Positions 16,493 through 25,091 of a DNA stretch of 64,000 bases are shown here, in pieces; the first letter of the stretch is position 1; every line of letters starts with the position of its first letter. The translations under genes and the position numbers were made by a program. Source of the stretch: Croceibacterium sp. TMG7-5b_MA50 (lineage in GTDB: Bacteria; Pseudomonadota; Alphaproteobacteria; Sphingomonadales; Sphingomonadaceae); NCBI RefSeq assembly GCF_039830145.1, contig NZ_CP156082.1:1444001-1508000 (forward strand). Reading direction: 5' to 3'. The notes beneath the pieces were generated by a model. The model worked only from the letters and a program-made list of their open reading frames with translations. It was not told the DNA's origin and made no database searches.

Positions 16493-17271
16493 TTCAGCAC
16501 CGCGACGGTCTGTTCCACGGCCTGCCCGGCAAGCATCGCCAGCTGTTCATGCAGCAGCGGCGCGGTCACGATCAGCGCCGCGATCCCGGCCAGCACTGCG
16601 GCGGGCAGGCCCAGTGCGAACAGGTTCAGCGATGGCGCGGCGCGGCTCAATACACCCGTGACGAACTGCACCAGCAGCAGGATCAGCGTGACGGGCAAAC
16701 CGATGCGCAGGGCGGTGGCGAACATCTCGCCGGCGAAACCCGCCACCAGCTGCAACCGCTCCGCCCCCAACCAGGTCTCGCCCGGCGGAAAGGCGCGGTA
16801 GGATTCCATCAGCAGCGCGATCCAGTGGAGGTGCGCCCCCACACTGAGGAAGATCAGCACCAGCACGATATTGAAGTACTGGCCAAAGGCGGTGGTCTGC
16901 CCGCCACCCTGGGGGTCGGCGGAAACGGCCATGCTCATGCCCATGGACCCGGCGATGACCTCTGCCGCCAGCGGCGGTGCGGCGAAGGCGATCTGCAGCA
17001 CGAACCCTAGGGTGGCCCCCACCAGCACCTCGCCCGCCACGGACAGCAGGCCGGCAACGGACAGCAGCGCGGGCGGGGTCGGCACGTCGGGCAACCAGAT
17101 GGAGGCGAAGATGGCGAGCGCGCCCGTGACACAGGTCCGCACCGTCACCGGCACCCCCGCCCCGCCGAAGAGCGGGGCGGCGAGCAGCGCGGCGCCGATC
17201 CGCGTCATCAGGAACAGCACGCGCCAGAACTCCGCCTCCAGCGCGCCGAAGCCGAAATCGAGCTGGATCAT
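16489..17271 (-). CDS. fliR: Flagellar export gate protein FliR
   Basis: 260 residues, about six hydrophobic helices. The start FGFGALEAEFWRVLFLMTRIGAALLAAPLFGG and the repeated helices through LLLLVQFVTGVLSRAAPSLN match FliR, an inner-membrane part of the FliPQR export gate. The start is 4 bp after fliQ, and flhB follows with overlap. In E. coli-type order fliR ends the fliLMNOPQR operon; here flhB continues it. Confidence 0.95.
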   Translation of the reverse strand: MIQLDFGFGALEAEFWRVLFLMTRIGAALLAAPLFGGAGVPVTVRTCVTGALAIFASIWLPDVPTPPALLSVAGLLSVAGEVLVGATLGFVLQIAFAAPPLAAEVIAGSMGMSMAVSADPQGGGQTTAFGQYFNIVLVLIFLSVGAHLHWIALLMESYRAFPPGETWLGAERLQLVAGFAGEMFATALRIGLPVTLILLLVQFVTGVLSRAAPSLNLFALGLPAAVLAGIAALIVTAPLLHEQLAMLAGQAVEQTVAVLK

Positions 17272-17275
17272 GGGC

Positions 17276-17548
17276 TCAGTCGCCGATCCGGGCGATCTCC
17301 ACGAAGATCTGGCCCATGAAGTCGGACACCAGCACCATCATGGAAGAACCGAGCAGCACCAGCACCAGCGCGATGGCGGCCAGTTTCGGCACAAAGGTCA
17401 GCGTCTGTTCGCTCACGCTGGTGGCAGCCTGCACCAGGCCGATCACCAGACCCACGGCCATGCTGGCCAGCAGCACGGGCGCAGCGACCAGCGCGGTGAC
17501 CCACAGCATCCGGTCGGTCAACGACAGGAAGAGCGCGAGGTCGTCCAT
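17276..17548 (-). CDS. fliQ: Flagellar export gate protein FliQ
   Basis: 90 residues with two long helices: LWVTALVAAPVLLASMAVGLVIGLVQAAT followed by QTLTFVPKLAAIALVLVLL, the FliQ hairpin signature. It forms a helical assembly with FliP and FliR at the core of the flagellar type III gate. The ATG shares one base with the fliP stop. Confidence 0.95.
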   Translation of the reverse strand: MDDLALFLSLTDRMLWVTALVAAPVLLASMAVGLVIGLVQAATSVSEQTLTFVPKLAAIALVLVLLGSSMMVLVSDFMGQIFVEIARIGD

Positions 17549-18348
17549 CAGGCGAAACTGCTTGCCAGGCTGCCCATCAGCAGCGCCCAGCCATCGACCA
17601 GCACGAACAGCAACAGCTTGAACGGCAGGGACACCAGCATCGGGCTCATCATCATCATGCCAAGGCTCATCAGCACGCTGGAGACGACAAGGTCGATCAC
17701 CAGAAACGGCAGGAACAGCATGAAGCCGATCTGGAAGGCGGTCTTCAGCTCGCTGGTGACGAAGGCGGGCAGCAGGATGGAGAACGGCACGTCATTCGCC
17801 CGCTCGAACGCCGGCACCTTCGCGATGTCGGCGAACATGCGCAGATCGTTCTCCCGCGTTTGGCGGATCATGAAGCGGTGGAACTCGTCACCCGCACGGG
17901 CGACCGCATCCTCCGCATTCATCTGCCCGGCGGCATAGGGGGCCAGTGCGGCATTGTTCACCCGGTCCAGCGTGGGCGCCATGACGAACAGCGACAGGAA
18001 CAGCGACAGCCCGATCAGCACCTGATTGGGCGGCGTCTGCTGCAGGCCCAGCGCCTGGCGCAAGATGGCCAACACCACGATGATGCGGGTGAAGCTGGTC
18101 ATCATCAGGATCAGCGCGGGCAGGATGGTGAGGAGACCCATCACCAGCAGCAGCTGCAGCGACAGGCTCAGCGGCTCGCCCCCGGCCCCGCCCAGTTCGC
18201 CGAATGCACGGTCCAGCGCGCCGGGCACCGCGGCGGGTGGCGCGGGCACGCCGGGCGGCATCGCTGGAACGGCGGCCTGCGCCCAGGCGATCGCGGGTGT
18301 TGCCATCGCGCCGACAGTGCCGGCGATGGTGGCCAGCGGACGGATCAT
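17548..18348 (-). CDS. fliP: Flagellar export gate protein FliP
   Basis: 266 residues. A cleavable signal sequence is predicted at the N-terminus, as in other FliP. It is followed by LLTILPALILMMTSFTRIIVVLAILRQALG and QTPPNQVLIGLSLFLSLFVM, then DVPFSILLPAFVTSELKTAFQIGF, all diagnostic of FliP. The protein forms the pentameric base of the export gate in the inner membrane. It overlaps fliO by 4 bp and fliQ by 1 bp. Confidence 0.97.
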   Translation of the reverse strand: MIRPLATIAGTVGAMATPAIAWAQAAVPAMPPGVPAPPAAVPGALDRAFGELGGAGGEPLSLSLQLLLVMGLLTILPALILMMTSFTRIIVVLAILRQALGLQQTPPNQVLIGLSLFLSLFVMAPTLDRVNNAALAPYAAGQMNAEDAVARAGDEFHRFMIRQTRENDLRMFADIAKVPAFERANDVPFSILLPAFVTSELKTAFQIGFMLFLPFLVIDLVVSSVLMSLGMMMMSPMLVSLPFKLLLFVLVDGWALLMGSLASSFA

Positions 18349-18632
18349 GCCTGGGTCTCCAGCATCGGGGCAGCGGGCCGCGCGGGCGCCTCCGCCAGCC
18401 GGGTCACGCCGCCGCGCCCCGTGGCGACCAGGATCTCGCGCCCATGGAATTCCAGCACGGCGAGGCGCAGGGTGGGCGAGAGCATCACCGTCTCCACCAC
18501 TCGCACGGCCCGGCCGCCCGCCTTCGGCGCGCCGATCGTACCCTGCATGCGCTGCGCCAGCTTCAGGCTGCCCCAGATCAGGCCGCCGATCAGCGGCAGG
18601 AGGATCAGCAGCTTCAGGCTGTACCAGAACAT
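18345..18632 (-). CDS. fliO: FliO-like flagellar biosynthesis protein
   Basis: 95 residues. One N-terminal transmembrane helix (WYSLKLLILLPLIGGLIWGSLKL) is followed by a small beta-rich cytoplasmic domain (VRVVETVMLSPTLRLAVLEFHGREILVAT). FliO is poorly conserved, and the name rests on this topology and on the position between fliN and fliP. FliO assists FliP assembly. Confidence 0.82.
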   Translation of the reverse strand: MFWYSLKLLILLPLIGGLIWGSLKLAQRMQGTIGAPKAGGRAVRVVETVMLSPTLRLAVLEFHGREILVATGRGGVTRLAEAPARPAAPMLETQA

Positions 18633-18639
18633 GCGTCCG

Positions 18640-18966
18640 TCACCCCTTGGCCGCGCGGGCGCCGGCGGCGCGGGGCACCTTGGCCTCGATCTCCGGCGCG
18701 GTGGCCGGGGTCGCCGGCGGTGCGGCGCTGACCAGTTCCAGGATGCGCAGGCCGAAGCGGTTGCCCTCGGCCACCACTTCGCCCCGGGCGATCAGCTTGC
18801 CGTTGACCATCACGTCCAGCGGTTCGTCCACCAGCCGGTCCAGCCGGACGACACTGTCCTCGGCCAGGGCCAGCACATCGCGCAGCCGCATCTGGGTGCG
18901 GCCCAGTTCGACCGTCAGGCGCACATCAATGTCCTGGATCAGGCCGAACCCGTCGACGATGCTCAT
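18640..18966 (-). CDS. fliN: Flagellar motor switch protein FliN
   Basis: 108 residues. The SPOA domain covers about residues 8-78, with IDVRLTVELGRTQMRLRDVLALAEDSVVRLDRLVDEP and ARGEVVAEGNRFGLRI as the conserved surface-presentation fold. A Pro/Ala-rich C-terminal tail follows. FliN forms the lower C-ring with FliM. It starts 14 bp after fliM and ends 7 bp before fliO. Confidence 0.94.
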   Translation of the reverse strand: MSIVDGFGLIQDIDVRLTVELGRTQMRLRDVLALAEDSVVRLDRLVDEPLDVMVNGKLIARGEVVAEGNRFGLRILELVSAAPPATPATAPEIEAKVPRAAGARAAKG

Positions 18967-18980
18967 CGTAAAACGTCCTT

Positions 18981-19868
18981 TCAGGCAAAAAGAGGGTGTG
19001 AAATCTGCACGGCGACCTGGTCGTCCAGCTCGCCCACCGTGCCGCGTGCGATCAGCGTGCCGTCGATGCTCAGCGGCACCGCGCGCGCGACGCCGACCGG
19101 CAGCACCGCACCGGGCTTCAGCCCGGCCAGGCGACTGAGCGGCAGGGTCATGTCGACCAGCGTCGCCGACAAGGGCAGCGGCAGGTCGGCGAACGGTTGG
19201 TCCAGCGGGCCCGCCGGAACGCGCTTGCCTTGTGGACGGGCGCTTTCATCGGGCGCCACCATCGCCGGCAAGGCATCGGCCGGCACCACGATCGTCACCG
19301 TCGCCGCCTGGCGCCACGGCCGACCAAGCTCGCATGCGACCAGCACGACCGGCAGTTCATCCGCATATGGTGCCATGATCTCCAGGCTGGTGTCGCGCTG
19401 GGCAGGGGCGAGCGGGCAGGCCAGCGTGTCGCCGACCGCCTCCGCCACCGCGCGTTCCAGCTTCTCCGCCAGGCGATCGGCGGACAGTGGCAGGGTGGCG
19501 GGCAGCGGCCCCTCCAGCTCCCCCGTCCCGCCGAAGGCACGATCCAGCTCGGCCAGTATAGCCTTGCCTTCGACGGAGATCAGCAGGCGATGGCCCGTAC
19601 CCTCGATCGTCCATAGCGCGTTGGCCGCCATCGGGGCGATGCTGCGCCACAAATCGCCGGCCGGCATCTCCTCGATCGCGGTGGCGCGCACCTGCGGCTC
19701 GTCCACCGCCAGCACGGCGGCAAGGCCATCGGCGAGGCGCCGGGCTAGTCGGCCATGCTGCGCCTTCAGCCGCGGTAGCGGCGCGGCGCGGGTGGGCGCG
19801 GGGCGGCACAGGGCCGCCGCATGGGCGGCAGCGCGCCCAGCGGCCTGGATCGGCGCGAACTGCATCAT
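18981..19868 (-). CDS. fliM: Flagellar motor switch protein FliM-like, without N-terminal CheY-binding motif
   Basis: 295 residues. The C-terminal SPOA domain (about 220-290: LPLSATLVDMTLPLSRLAGLKPG, IARGTVGELDDQVAVQI) and the central CheC-like part (HRLLISVEGKAILAELDRAFGG) support FliM, as does the place between fliL and fliN. The family normally starts with a short peptide such as LSQxEIDALL that binds phospho-CheY, and nothing like it is seen here; the start is MMQFAPIQAAGRAA. The protein is also shorter than the usual 320-350 residues. It overlaps fliL by 4 bp. Either switching uses another input or the peptide is degenerate. Confidence 0.84.
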   Translation of the reverse strand: MMQFAPIQAAGRAAAHAAALCRPAPTRAAPLPRLKAQHGRLARRLADGLAAVLAVDEPQVRATAIEEMPAGDLWRSIAPMAANALWTIEGTGHRLLISVEGKAILAELDRAFGGTGELEGPLPATLPLSADRLAEKLERAVAEAVGDTLACPLAPAQRDTSLEIMAPYADELPVVLVACELGRPWRQAATVTIVVPADALPAMVAPDESARPQGKRVPAGPLDQPFADLPLPLSATLVDMTLPLSRLAGLKPGAVLPVGVARAVPLSIDGTLIARGTVGELDDQVAVQISHPLFA

Positions 19869-20434
19869 TGGACGATGATCTGCGTGAACAGGACGTCGTC
19901 GACGCCTCCAAAACCCTCGTGCTTCTCCAGCTCGTCATTGAACGCGTGCGCCAGCCGCTTCTGCAGGTCGGCGCGGCCTGGCGCGGTATTCACGGCCATC
20001 TCGTCCGTATTCGCCAGTTCGACCAGCGCACGGCTGCGCAGCGCCAGCTCATGCTCCTTCAGCCACATCAGCACCCGCCCGTCGCGCTGGGTAGAGGCGA
20101 CCAGGCTGACCTGCACCATCGCAGGCGAATCCTTGAGGTTGCTGGTGAAGCTGTCGGTGAAGTTGAAATAAGCGGTGCGGTACTTGCTGCCGCCATCGCC
20201 ATGGACCACGGCCACGGCATCCTTCTCTCCCGATGCGACGGGATAAGGATCGTCCTCTCCCTTGCGCACCAGTTCCGGCCCATCAGCCTCGTCCGCGCCA
20301 TGCCCGTTGCCGACCACGCCAGCGGCCATCAGGCCCATGGCGCCGCCACCGCCCGCGCCCAGCAGGACAACGCCCAGCAGGACCTTCATCAACAGGCCCT
20401 TCTTACCCTTCTTCGCTTCGCCGCCTTCGCTCAC
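19865..20434 (-). CDS. fliL: Flagellar basal body-associated protein FliL
   Basis: 189 residues. A Lys-rich cytoplasmic N-terminus (KKGKKG) leads into a glycine-rich transmembrane helix (about 15-40). The periplasmic domain shows AYFNFTDSFTSNLKDSPAMVQVSLVAST and ends FTQIIVQ, the usual FliL C-terminus. FliL surrounds the stator and supports torque. It begins 52 bp after fliK, the only noticeable gap inside the flagellar run. Confidence 0.93.
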   Translation of the reverse strand: MSEGGEAKKGKKGLLMKVLLGVVLLGAGGGGAMGLMAAGVVGNGHGADEADGPELVRKGEDDPYPVASGEKDAVAVVHGDGGSKYRTAYFNFTDSFTSNLKDSPAMVQVSLVASTQRDGRVLMWLKEHELALRSRALVELANTDEMAVNTAPGRADLQKRLAHAFNDELEKHEGFGGVDDVLFTQIIVQ

Positions 20435-20486
20435 GTCCGAAAACCCCCGTTACGATGTCTGGTTAATGGCGCGGAAGGAGTTAACC

Positions 20487-21734
20487 TCACGCATAGGTCC
20501 CGCTACGCGCTTCCCCGTGGCCGACGGGCTGCTGCTGCTGCTCGCGACGGCTCTGGTCGAAGCGCGAGTGTGGCTGTCCGGCGAAGCCGTCGCGGCCCTG
20601 CTGCTGCCCGCGCCCTTCCCCGCCGGGCCTGGCACTCTCCCGCTCCGGCGGAGACTCGCGGCGATCTGGCGCGCTGTCGAAGTGCGGCAGGTCGGCCCCA
20701 GCCATCGCGGCGACCAGCGCGGCCTGGCTGTCGGTGTCGGCAGCGGCGACCTGGATCGCCAGTTCGCCGCCCCTCCCCTGCTCGATGGAGAGCGACAGTG
20801 GCCCAAAATCGGCATGATCCACCGCCAGCTGGGTGGAGACCGGCGCCACCGCCTCACGCGCTGCGGCGAGCCGCTCCACGATCTGCGTGAGATCCTGCAT
20901 CGCCAAAGGCTGCGCCTGCGGCGCGGCAGGGATGGTGACGGCCTGATCCACCGCTCCCGCAACGGATTGCAGGTCAAGGGCGGGCGATTGCGCCGCTCGG
21001 GGCATCGCTGCCGACGGAAGGCCGGGCATTGTCGAACGCTCGCCCGAAGCGGCGACCGGCAGATCCGCGGCGACCAGCGTCACGGCAGCCGGGGCCCCCG
21101 GCGCCGTAACGGCGGTTTGAGGCGACGCGGTCTCCGCCGTGCGGTCGCGCGCCGCACCGGCGAACGGCACGGTCCCCGCACTCACCGGCGCGGCCGTGAG
21201 AACGGGCGTGGGTGCCAACGCTGGCACAGCGGCAGGCACGGGCACAGAAACAGGCGTCGGCAGCTCCTCAATTGTGGCAACCGGCAAGCCGGATGCCGGG
21301 TCGGAGCTCTCGCCACCCGCTTGGGGTTCGCCATCTTGGTTCGCGTCGATGGTCCCCATGGCGGTCGCCACGCTTTCCAGTGCCAGCGCTGGCATCGATC
21401 GTGGCAGCAAGCTGCCACCGGCAAGGAGAGGCGGCAATTCCTTGCCGGTGGCCGATGCCGGCACCCGGCAAGGCAAGGCTGAAATAGGGTTCGCCGCAGC
21501 CGGCTGGACCTGTGCCAGCGCTGGCACGATCGCCGTATCTCCTTTCACGCCGGCGGGGGCAGACGCCACCGCCCCCTCCAGCATCCGGGCGAAAGGCATG
21601 TCCGCGGGTGGCTCTGCGCCCTTTTCTGCCGTTCCGTTCCCCAGCAGGCTCAGCAAGCTATCGCCGCCGGTCATCCTGGTTGCGTTGAGAGGTGCCATGT
21701 CGATGTGTCCTGCGCTGTGATCCCGCAGGCGCAT
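20487..21734 (-). CDS. fliK: Flagellar hook-length control protein FliK-like
   Basis: About 415 residues from the ATG that overlaps the fliJ stop (TGATG); an ATG at 21698 with AGGA upstream is an equally good start. The first about 250 residues are low-complexity, Ala/Pro/Val-rich, as expected of a molecular ruler. A more ordered C-terminal part (about 280-350: LAVDHADFGPLSLSIEQGRGGELAIQVAAAD) fits the Flg_hook domain. The extreme C-terminus is Arg/Gln/Ser-rich. FliK sets hook length and triggers the FlhB switch. The name rests on composition, this domain and gene order. Confidence 0.82.
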   Translation of the reverse strand: MRLRDHSAGHIDMAPLNATRMTGGDSLLSLLGNGTAEKGAEPPADMPFARMLEGAVASAPAGVKGDTAIVPALAQVQPAAANPISALPCRVPASATGKELPPLLAGGSLLPRSMPALALESVATAMGTIDANQDGEPQAGGESSDPASGLPVATIEELPTPVSVPVPAAVPALAPTPVLTAAPVSAGTVPFAGAARDRTAETASPQTAVTAPGAPAAVTLVAADLPVAASGERSTMPGLPSAAMPRAAQSPALDLQSVAGAVDQAVTIPAAPQAQPLAMQDLTQIVERLAAAREAVAPVSTQLAVDHADFGPLSLSIEQGRGGELAIQVAAADTDSQAALVAAMAGADLPHFDSAPDRRESPPERESARPGGEGRGQQQGRDGFAGQPHSRFDQSRREQQQQPVGHGEARSGTYA

Positions 21735-22156
21735 CAATCAAGAAGCGTGCCATCCACCCGTTGCGGCACCGCTGCATCGCGCCGCTCCCGCTCCGTCTGC
21801 AACAGCGCGGCAAGATCGCGGCGATCCTCCGCCGAGCGCTGGCGGCGCCGATCGGCGCGCGCCAGTTCGGCAAAGCGCGCCTCCGCCTCCGCTCGCGCCT
21901 GTTCGGCCTGCATCTTTGCGGCGCGGCCGATTTCGCCCAGATGCGCGCTGAGCGTGGTGGCGGCGACGAGGTCCGCACCATCGCGGGCATTGTCGCGCAA
22001 GGAATAGAGTTCGGCGAGCGTGCGGGTCCGGTCGGACAACCCCTCCAGCCGGGTGCGCACCGCTTGCGCCGCCTGAGCGTCGGCGGCAGCGCGGCGGTAT
22101 TCGGCGCCGCGCATCCGCTCGATCAGCAGCGCCCGGCGCAGGCGCGCCTTACTCAT
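21734..22156 (-). CDS. fliJ: FliJ-like flagellar export protein
   Basis: 140 residues, almost entirely helical with charged heptads (RALLIERMRGAEYRRAAADAQ, KMQAEQARAEAEARFAELARADRRRQR), consistent with the antiparallel coiled coil of FliJ, which couples the FliI ATPase to FlhA. The sequence is not well conserved in this family; position between fliI and fliK supports the call. It overlaps fliI by 8 bp and fliK by 1 bp. Confidence 0.82.
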   Translation of the reverse strand: MSKARLRRALLIERMRGAEYRRAAADAQAAQAVRTRLEGLSDRTRTLAELYSLRDNARDGADLVAATTLSAHLGEIGRAAKMQAEQARAEAEARFAELARADRRRQRSAEDRRDLAALLQTERERRDAAVPQRVDGTLLD

Positions 22157-23477
22157 CGCCGATCAGCGCGGTCAGTTGATGCGCCGCTGTCGCCAGCGGC
22201 ACGCATTCGCCGATCTCCTGCGACAGGAAAGCGGACAGCGCCGGCGCCAGCGCGATGCCGCGGTCCAGCAGCGCATCGGCCCCGGCGCGATAGGCGCCCA
22301 TCAGCACGAGATCGCGATTGCTCTCGTAAGCCGACACCAGCGCGCGGAACCGGCGCGCGCGCGCCAGCTGCGCGGGCGGCACGATGTCGGTCATCACCCG
22401 GCTGAGCGAGGCGCCGATGTCGATCGCCGGATATTGCCCGCGCTGCGCCAGATCACGCGACAGCACAATATGGCCATCCAGAATGGATCGGGCGGTGTCC
22501 ACCACCGGGTCGTTCTGGTCGTCGCCATCGGCCAGCACGGTGTAGATGCCGGTGATTGAGCCGCCACTCGTTGCCGAATTGCCGGCACGTTCCACCAGCT
22601 TGCCGATCGTGTTCAGGGCCGAGGGGGGATAGCCGCGCGCGGCGCCCGGCTCCCCCAGCAGGATGCCGATCTCCCGCGCGGCATGGGCGATGCGGGTCAG
22701 GCTGTCCTGGATCAGCAGGACGTTGAGGCCCTGGGCGCGGAAATGTTCGGCCAGCGACGTCGCCAGCAAGGCGCCGCGCAGGCGGACATTGGCGGCATGG
22801 TCCGCGGGCACCGCCACCACGCAGGTGCGGCGCGCCGCGTCCCCCTGCATATGCCGGTTCACGAAATCCGACACTTCGCGCGCGCGTTCGCCGATCAGGC
22901 CGACCACGACCACGTCGGCGGCGGCCCAGCGGGCGATCATGTCGATCAGCACGGACTTGCCCACGCCCGATCCGGCCATGATACCGACCCGCTGCCCGAT
23001 GCCGAAGGTGGTGAGCGCATTCAGCGCCCGGATGCCGGTGTCGAACGGCTGGCGTACGCTGGCCCGGTCCAGCGCGCCGGTGCGCCGGCCGTTCGCCGGC
23101 CAGTCGGCTAGAGCGCGCACCGGCGGGCCGCCATCGATCGGCCGGCCCATGCCATCCACCGCCCGACCCAGGAACTCGGGGCCGACCGGCACCATGCCGG
23201 GCCGCCCCTCCGGCCGGACCACCAGGCCGGGACGCAGCAGCACCGCATCGCCCAGCAGCATCATCATCGTGCGCCCGTTGCGGAAGCCGATCACCTCCGC
23301 CATCAGGTCCGTGTCGCGGCCATCGTCGATCCGGCACAACCCGCCGACGGGGACCGTCAGCCCGCTCGCCTCAATCAGACCACCGTCGCATGCGGTAATC
23401 CGGCCGAAGCGGCGCGGCGCGCAGTCGAACGGCGTGACGGCGAGATCGTCCAGCAGGCGGTCCAGCTCCCTCAGCAT
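22149..23477 (-). CDS. fliI: Flagellum-specific ATPase FliI
   Basis: 442 residues from the ATG at 23477, just inside the end of fliH; the frame is open further upstream, but that stretch is Arg-rich and not FliI-like. The Walker A motif is AGSGVGKS (168-175), the Walker B strand is in LNVLLIQDSLTRIAHAAREIG, and the adjacent ERAREVSDFV is typical of type III ATPases. FliI forms a hexamer at the base of the export apparatus. It overlaps fliH by 7 bp and fliJ by 8 bp. Confidence 0.97.
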   Translation of the reverse strand: MLRELDRLLDDLAVTPFDCAPRRFGRITACDGGLIEASGLTVPVGGLCRIDDGRDTDLMAEVIGFRNGRTMMMLLGDAVLLRPGLVVRPEGRPGMVPVGPEFLGRAVDGMGRPIDGGPPVRALADWPANGRRTGALDRASVRQPFDTGIRALNALTTFGIGQRVGIMAGSGVGKSVLIDMIARWAAADVVVVGLIGERAREVSDFVNRHMQGDAARRTCVVAVPADHAANVRLRGALLATSLAEHFRAQGLNVLLIQDSLTRIAHAAREIGILLGEPGAARGYPPSALNTIGKLVERAGNSATSGGSITGIYTVLADGDDQNDPVVDTARSILDGHIVLSRDLAQRGQYPAIDIGASLSRVMTDIVPPAQLARARRFRALVSAYESNRDLVLMGAYRAGADALLDRGIALAPALSAFLSQEIGECVPLATAAHQLTALIGDE

Positions 23478-24076
23478 TCGCGAAATGCCTCCGCCAGGAT
23501 GCGGCGCCATTGGGCCGGGCCATCCTCCACGCCGCCATCGGCCGTCTCGATCCGCAGGGCACCGCGTTCGACGTCTGGGTCGGGCGCACACTCGAGCCCT
23601 GCCGGCAGGCGCGCGGCGATCAGGCTGAAATCGTCGGGATGCAGCAGTACGCGCTTTTCATCCTGCGCGCGGCGAAGCAGCGCGGCGGCCTTCTCCACCC
23701 GCAAAGCGAGACCATCGGGATCGATCGCCAAGGGCGCGATCGTCTCCTCGCAAAGGGTCAGCACTGTCTGACGCAGGCGATCGCGCAACTCCACCAACGC
23801 ATCGGCATTCATGCGGGCGAAGGCAAGCTCGATCTGGCCACGCGCGGCATCGCGGTCGGCCTCCTCCCGACGCGCATCCTCCATGGCCTCCAGCCGGCCC
23901 TGAGCGCGACCTGCATCGAAGGCGGCCTCCGCCGGGTCGATAGCGGGTTCCGCCGGCACGGCCAGCGGCACAGGATCGACCGGCACAAGGCTGAACCGCC
24001 GGTCGGCGGCGAAGCCACCGCCGATGCGCATGGGGCGAAACGCGCCACCGGGTGCAGGCGGCGGCAGGCTAGACAT
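23471..24076 (-). CDS. fliH: FliH-like flagellar assembly protein
   Basis: 201 residues from the ATG at 24076, which has a strong GGAGGAGG site inside the end of fliG. A Pro-rich N-terminus is followed by a long helix with Ala/Glu/Arg repeats (AFDAGRAQGRLEAMEDARREEADRDAARGQ) and a C-terminal domain (LLHPDDFSLIAARLPAG, GALRIETADGGVEDG) typical of FliH/YscL. FliH regulates FliI and docks it to the C ring. Confidence 0.88.
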   Translation of the reverse strand: MSSLPPPAPGGAFRPMRIGGGFAADRRFSLVPVDPVPLAVPAEPAIDPAEAAFDAGRAQGRLEAMEDARREEADRDAARGQIELAFARMNADALVELRDRLRQTVLTLCEETIAPLAIDPDGLALRVEKAAALLRRAQDEKRVLLHPDDFSLIAARLPAGLECAPDPDVERGALRIETADGGVEDGPAQWRRILAEAFREC

Positions 24077-25091
24077 AGTCCTCCTCCCCATCGCCCAGCA
24101 CGATGGTGCCTTCCGCGGCCAACCGCTTCGCCGTAGCGATGATCTTCTTCTGCGCGTCCTCCACGTCGGCGCGCTTCAGGCGACCCCGCTCTTCGATCTC
24201 GTCGCGTACGCCATCGGCAGCGCGGCTGGACATGGCGGCGAAGAATACGTCGCGCTGCGCTTCGTCGATGCCCTTCAGCGCATCGATCAGCACCTCGCTC
24301 TCCACCTCGCGCAGCAGCGCGCCCATCATCCTGGGGTCGAGGCCGAACAGATGCTCGAACCGGAACAGCTCGTTCTCCAGGTCGCGGGCGAGCTGCTTGT
24401 CGACCTTGGTGATGGCCGGCATGACCCGGCGTTCCAGGCTGCGCGCGGCGCTGTTGATGATGCCGGCGGCATCGCGCACGCCGCCCATCCGGTGCGCGGG
24501 CACGCCGTGGATGCGCTCCAGCCGGGCGGACAGGGTTTCTTCCAGCAGCGCGATGGCCGGGGCCGGCACATTGCCAAGGCGGGCGATGCGATGGACCACC
24601 GCCACCTGCACGGCATCCGGCAGCAGCGCCAGCACCTTGGCGGCGAGGCCTGCATCCAGTTGCACCAGCAGCACGGCGATCACCTGCGGCGGCTCCTCCG
24701 CGATCAGCGGAACCAGCACGTCCGGCTCCAGCCAGCGGGCGATCTCCAGCGCAGGGGTCGGCGGGGGCAGCGCGTCGGGCGCGACCTGGCGCATCAGGCT
24801 GCCAGCGCGAAGGTCGCCCAGTGCGCCGGTCATCAGCTGGCGTACCTCCTGCATTCGGTTGAAGGCCGGGATGCCGCCCTGCCCAGCCTCGCCGGCGAAG
24901 GCGGCAATAGCGTCGATGATGGCATCGGGGCCGATCTCGCCCAGTTCCAGCATCCGGCTGCCCAGCGTGCGCAGCTCCTCCTGGCTCAGGCGACCGATCA
25001 GACCGGTCGCGTCCTTCTCCTCCAGCAGCATGACCATGACGGCAGCCCGATCCGCGCCCCGGACGGGCGCTGCTTCCATCACCTCGCTCAT
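24069..25091 (-). CDS. fliG: Flagellar motor switch protein FliG
   Basis: 340 residues from the ATG at 25091 overlapping the fliF stop (TGATG). The N-terminal part resembles the FliF-binding domain (AAVMVMLLEEKDATGLIGRLS). The middle has the armadillo-like segments with EPPQVIAVLLVQL. The C-terminal torque domain includes ALLREVESEVLIDALKGID and a charged helix (RDEIEERGRLKRADVEDAQ) bearing the residues that contact the stator. FliG bridges MS ring and C ring. It overlaps fliH by 8 bp. Confidence 0.96.
   Translation of the reverse strand: MSEVMEAAPVRGADRAAVMVMLLEEKDATGLIGRLSQEELRTLGSRMLELGEIGPDAIIDAIAAFAGEAGQGGIPAFNRMQEVRQLMTGALGDLRAGSLMRQVAPDALPPPTPALEIARWLEPDVLVPLIAEEPPQVIAVLLVQLDAGLAAKVLALLPDAVQVAVVHRIARLGNVPAPAIALLEETLSARLERIHGVPAHRMGGVRDAAGIINSAARSLERRVMPAITKVDKQLARDLENELFRFEHLFGLDPRMMGALLREVESEVLIDALKGIDEAQRDVFFAAMSSRAADGVRDEIEERGRLKRADVEDAQKKIIATAKRLAAEGTIVLGDGEEDYV

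Noticed and set aside
22149-23591. A longer FliI start at 23591.
   Set aside because: The extra residues are Arg-rich and shadow fliH; the ATG at 23477 gives the normal length.
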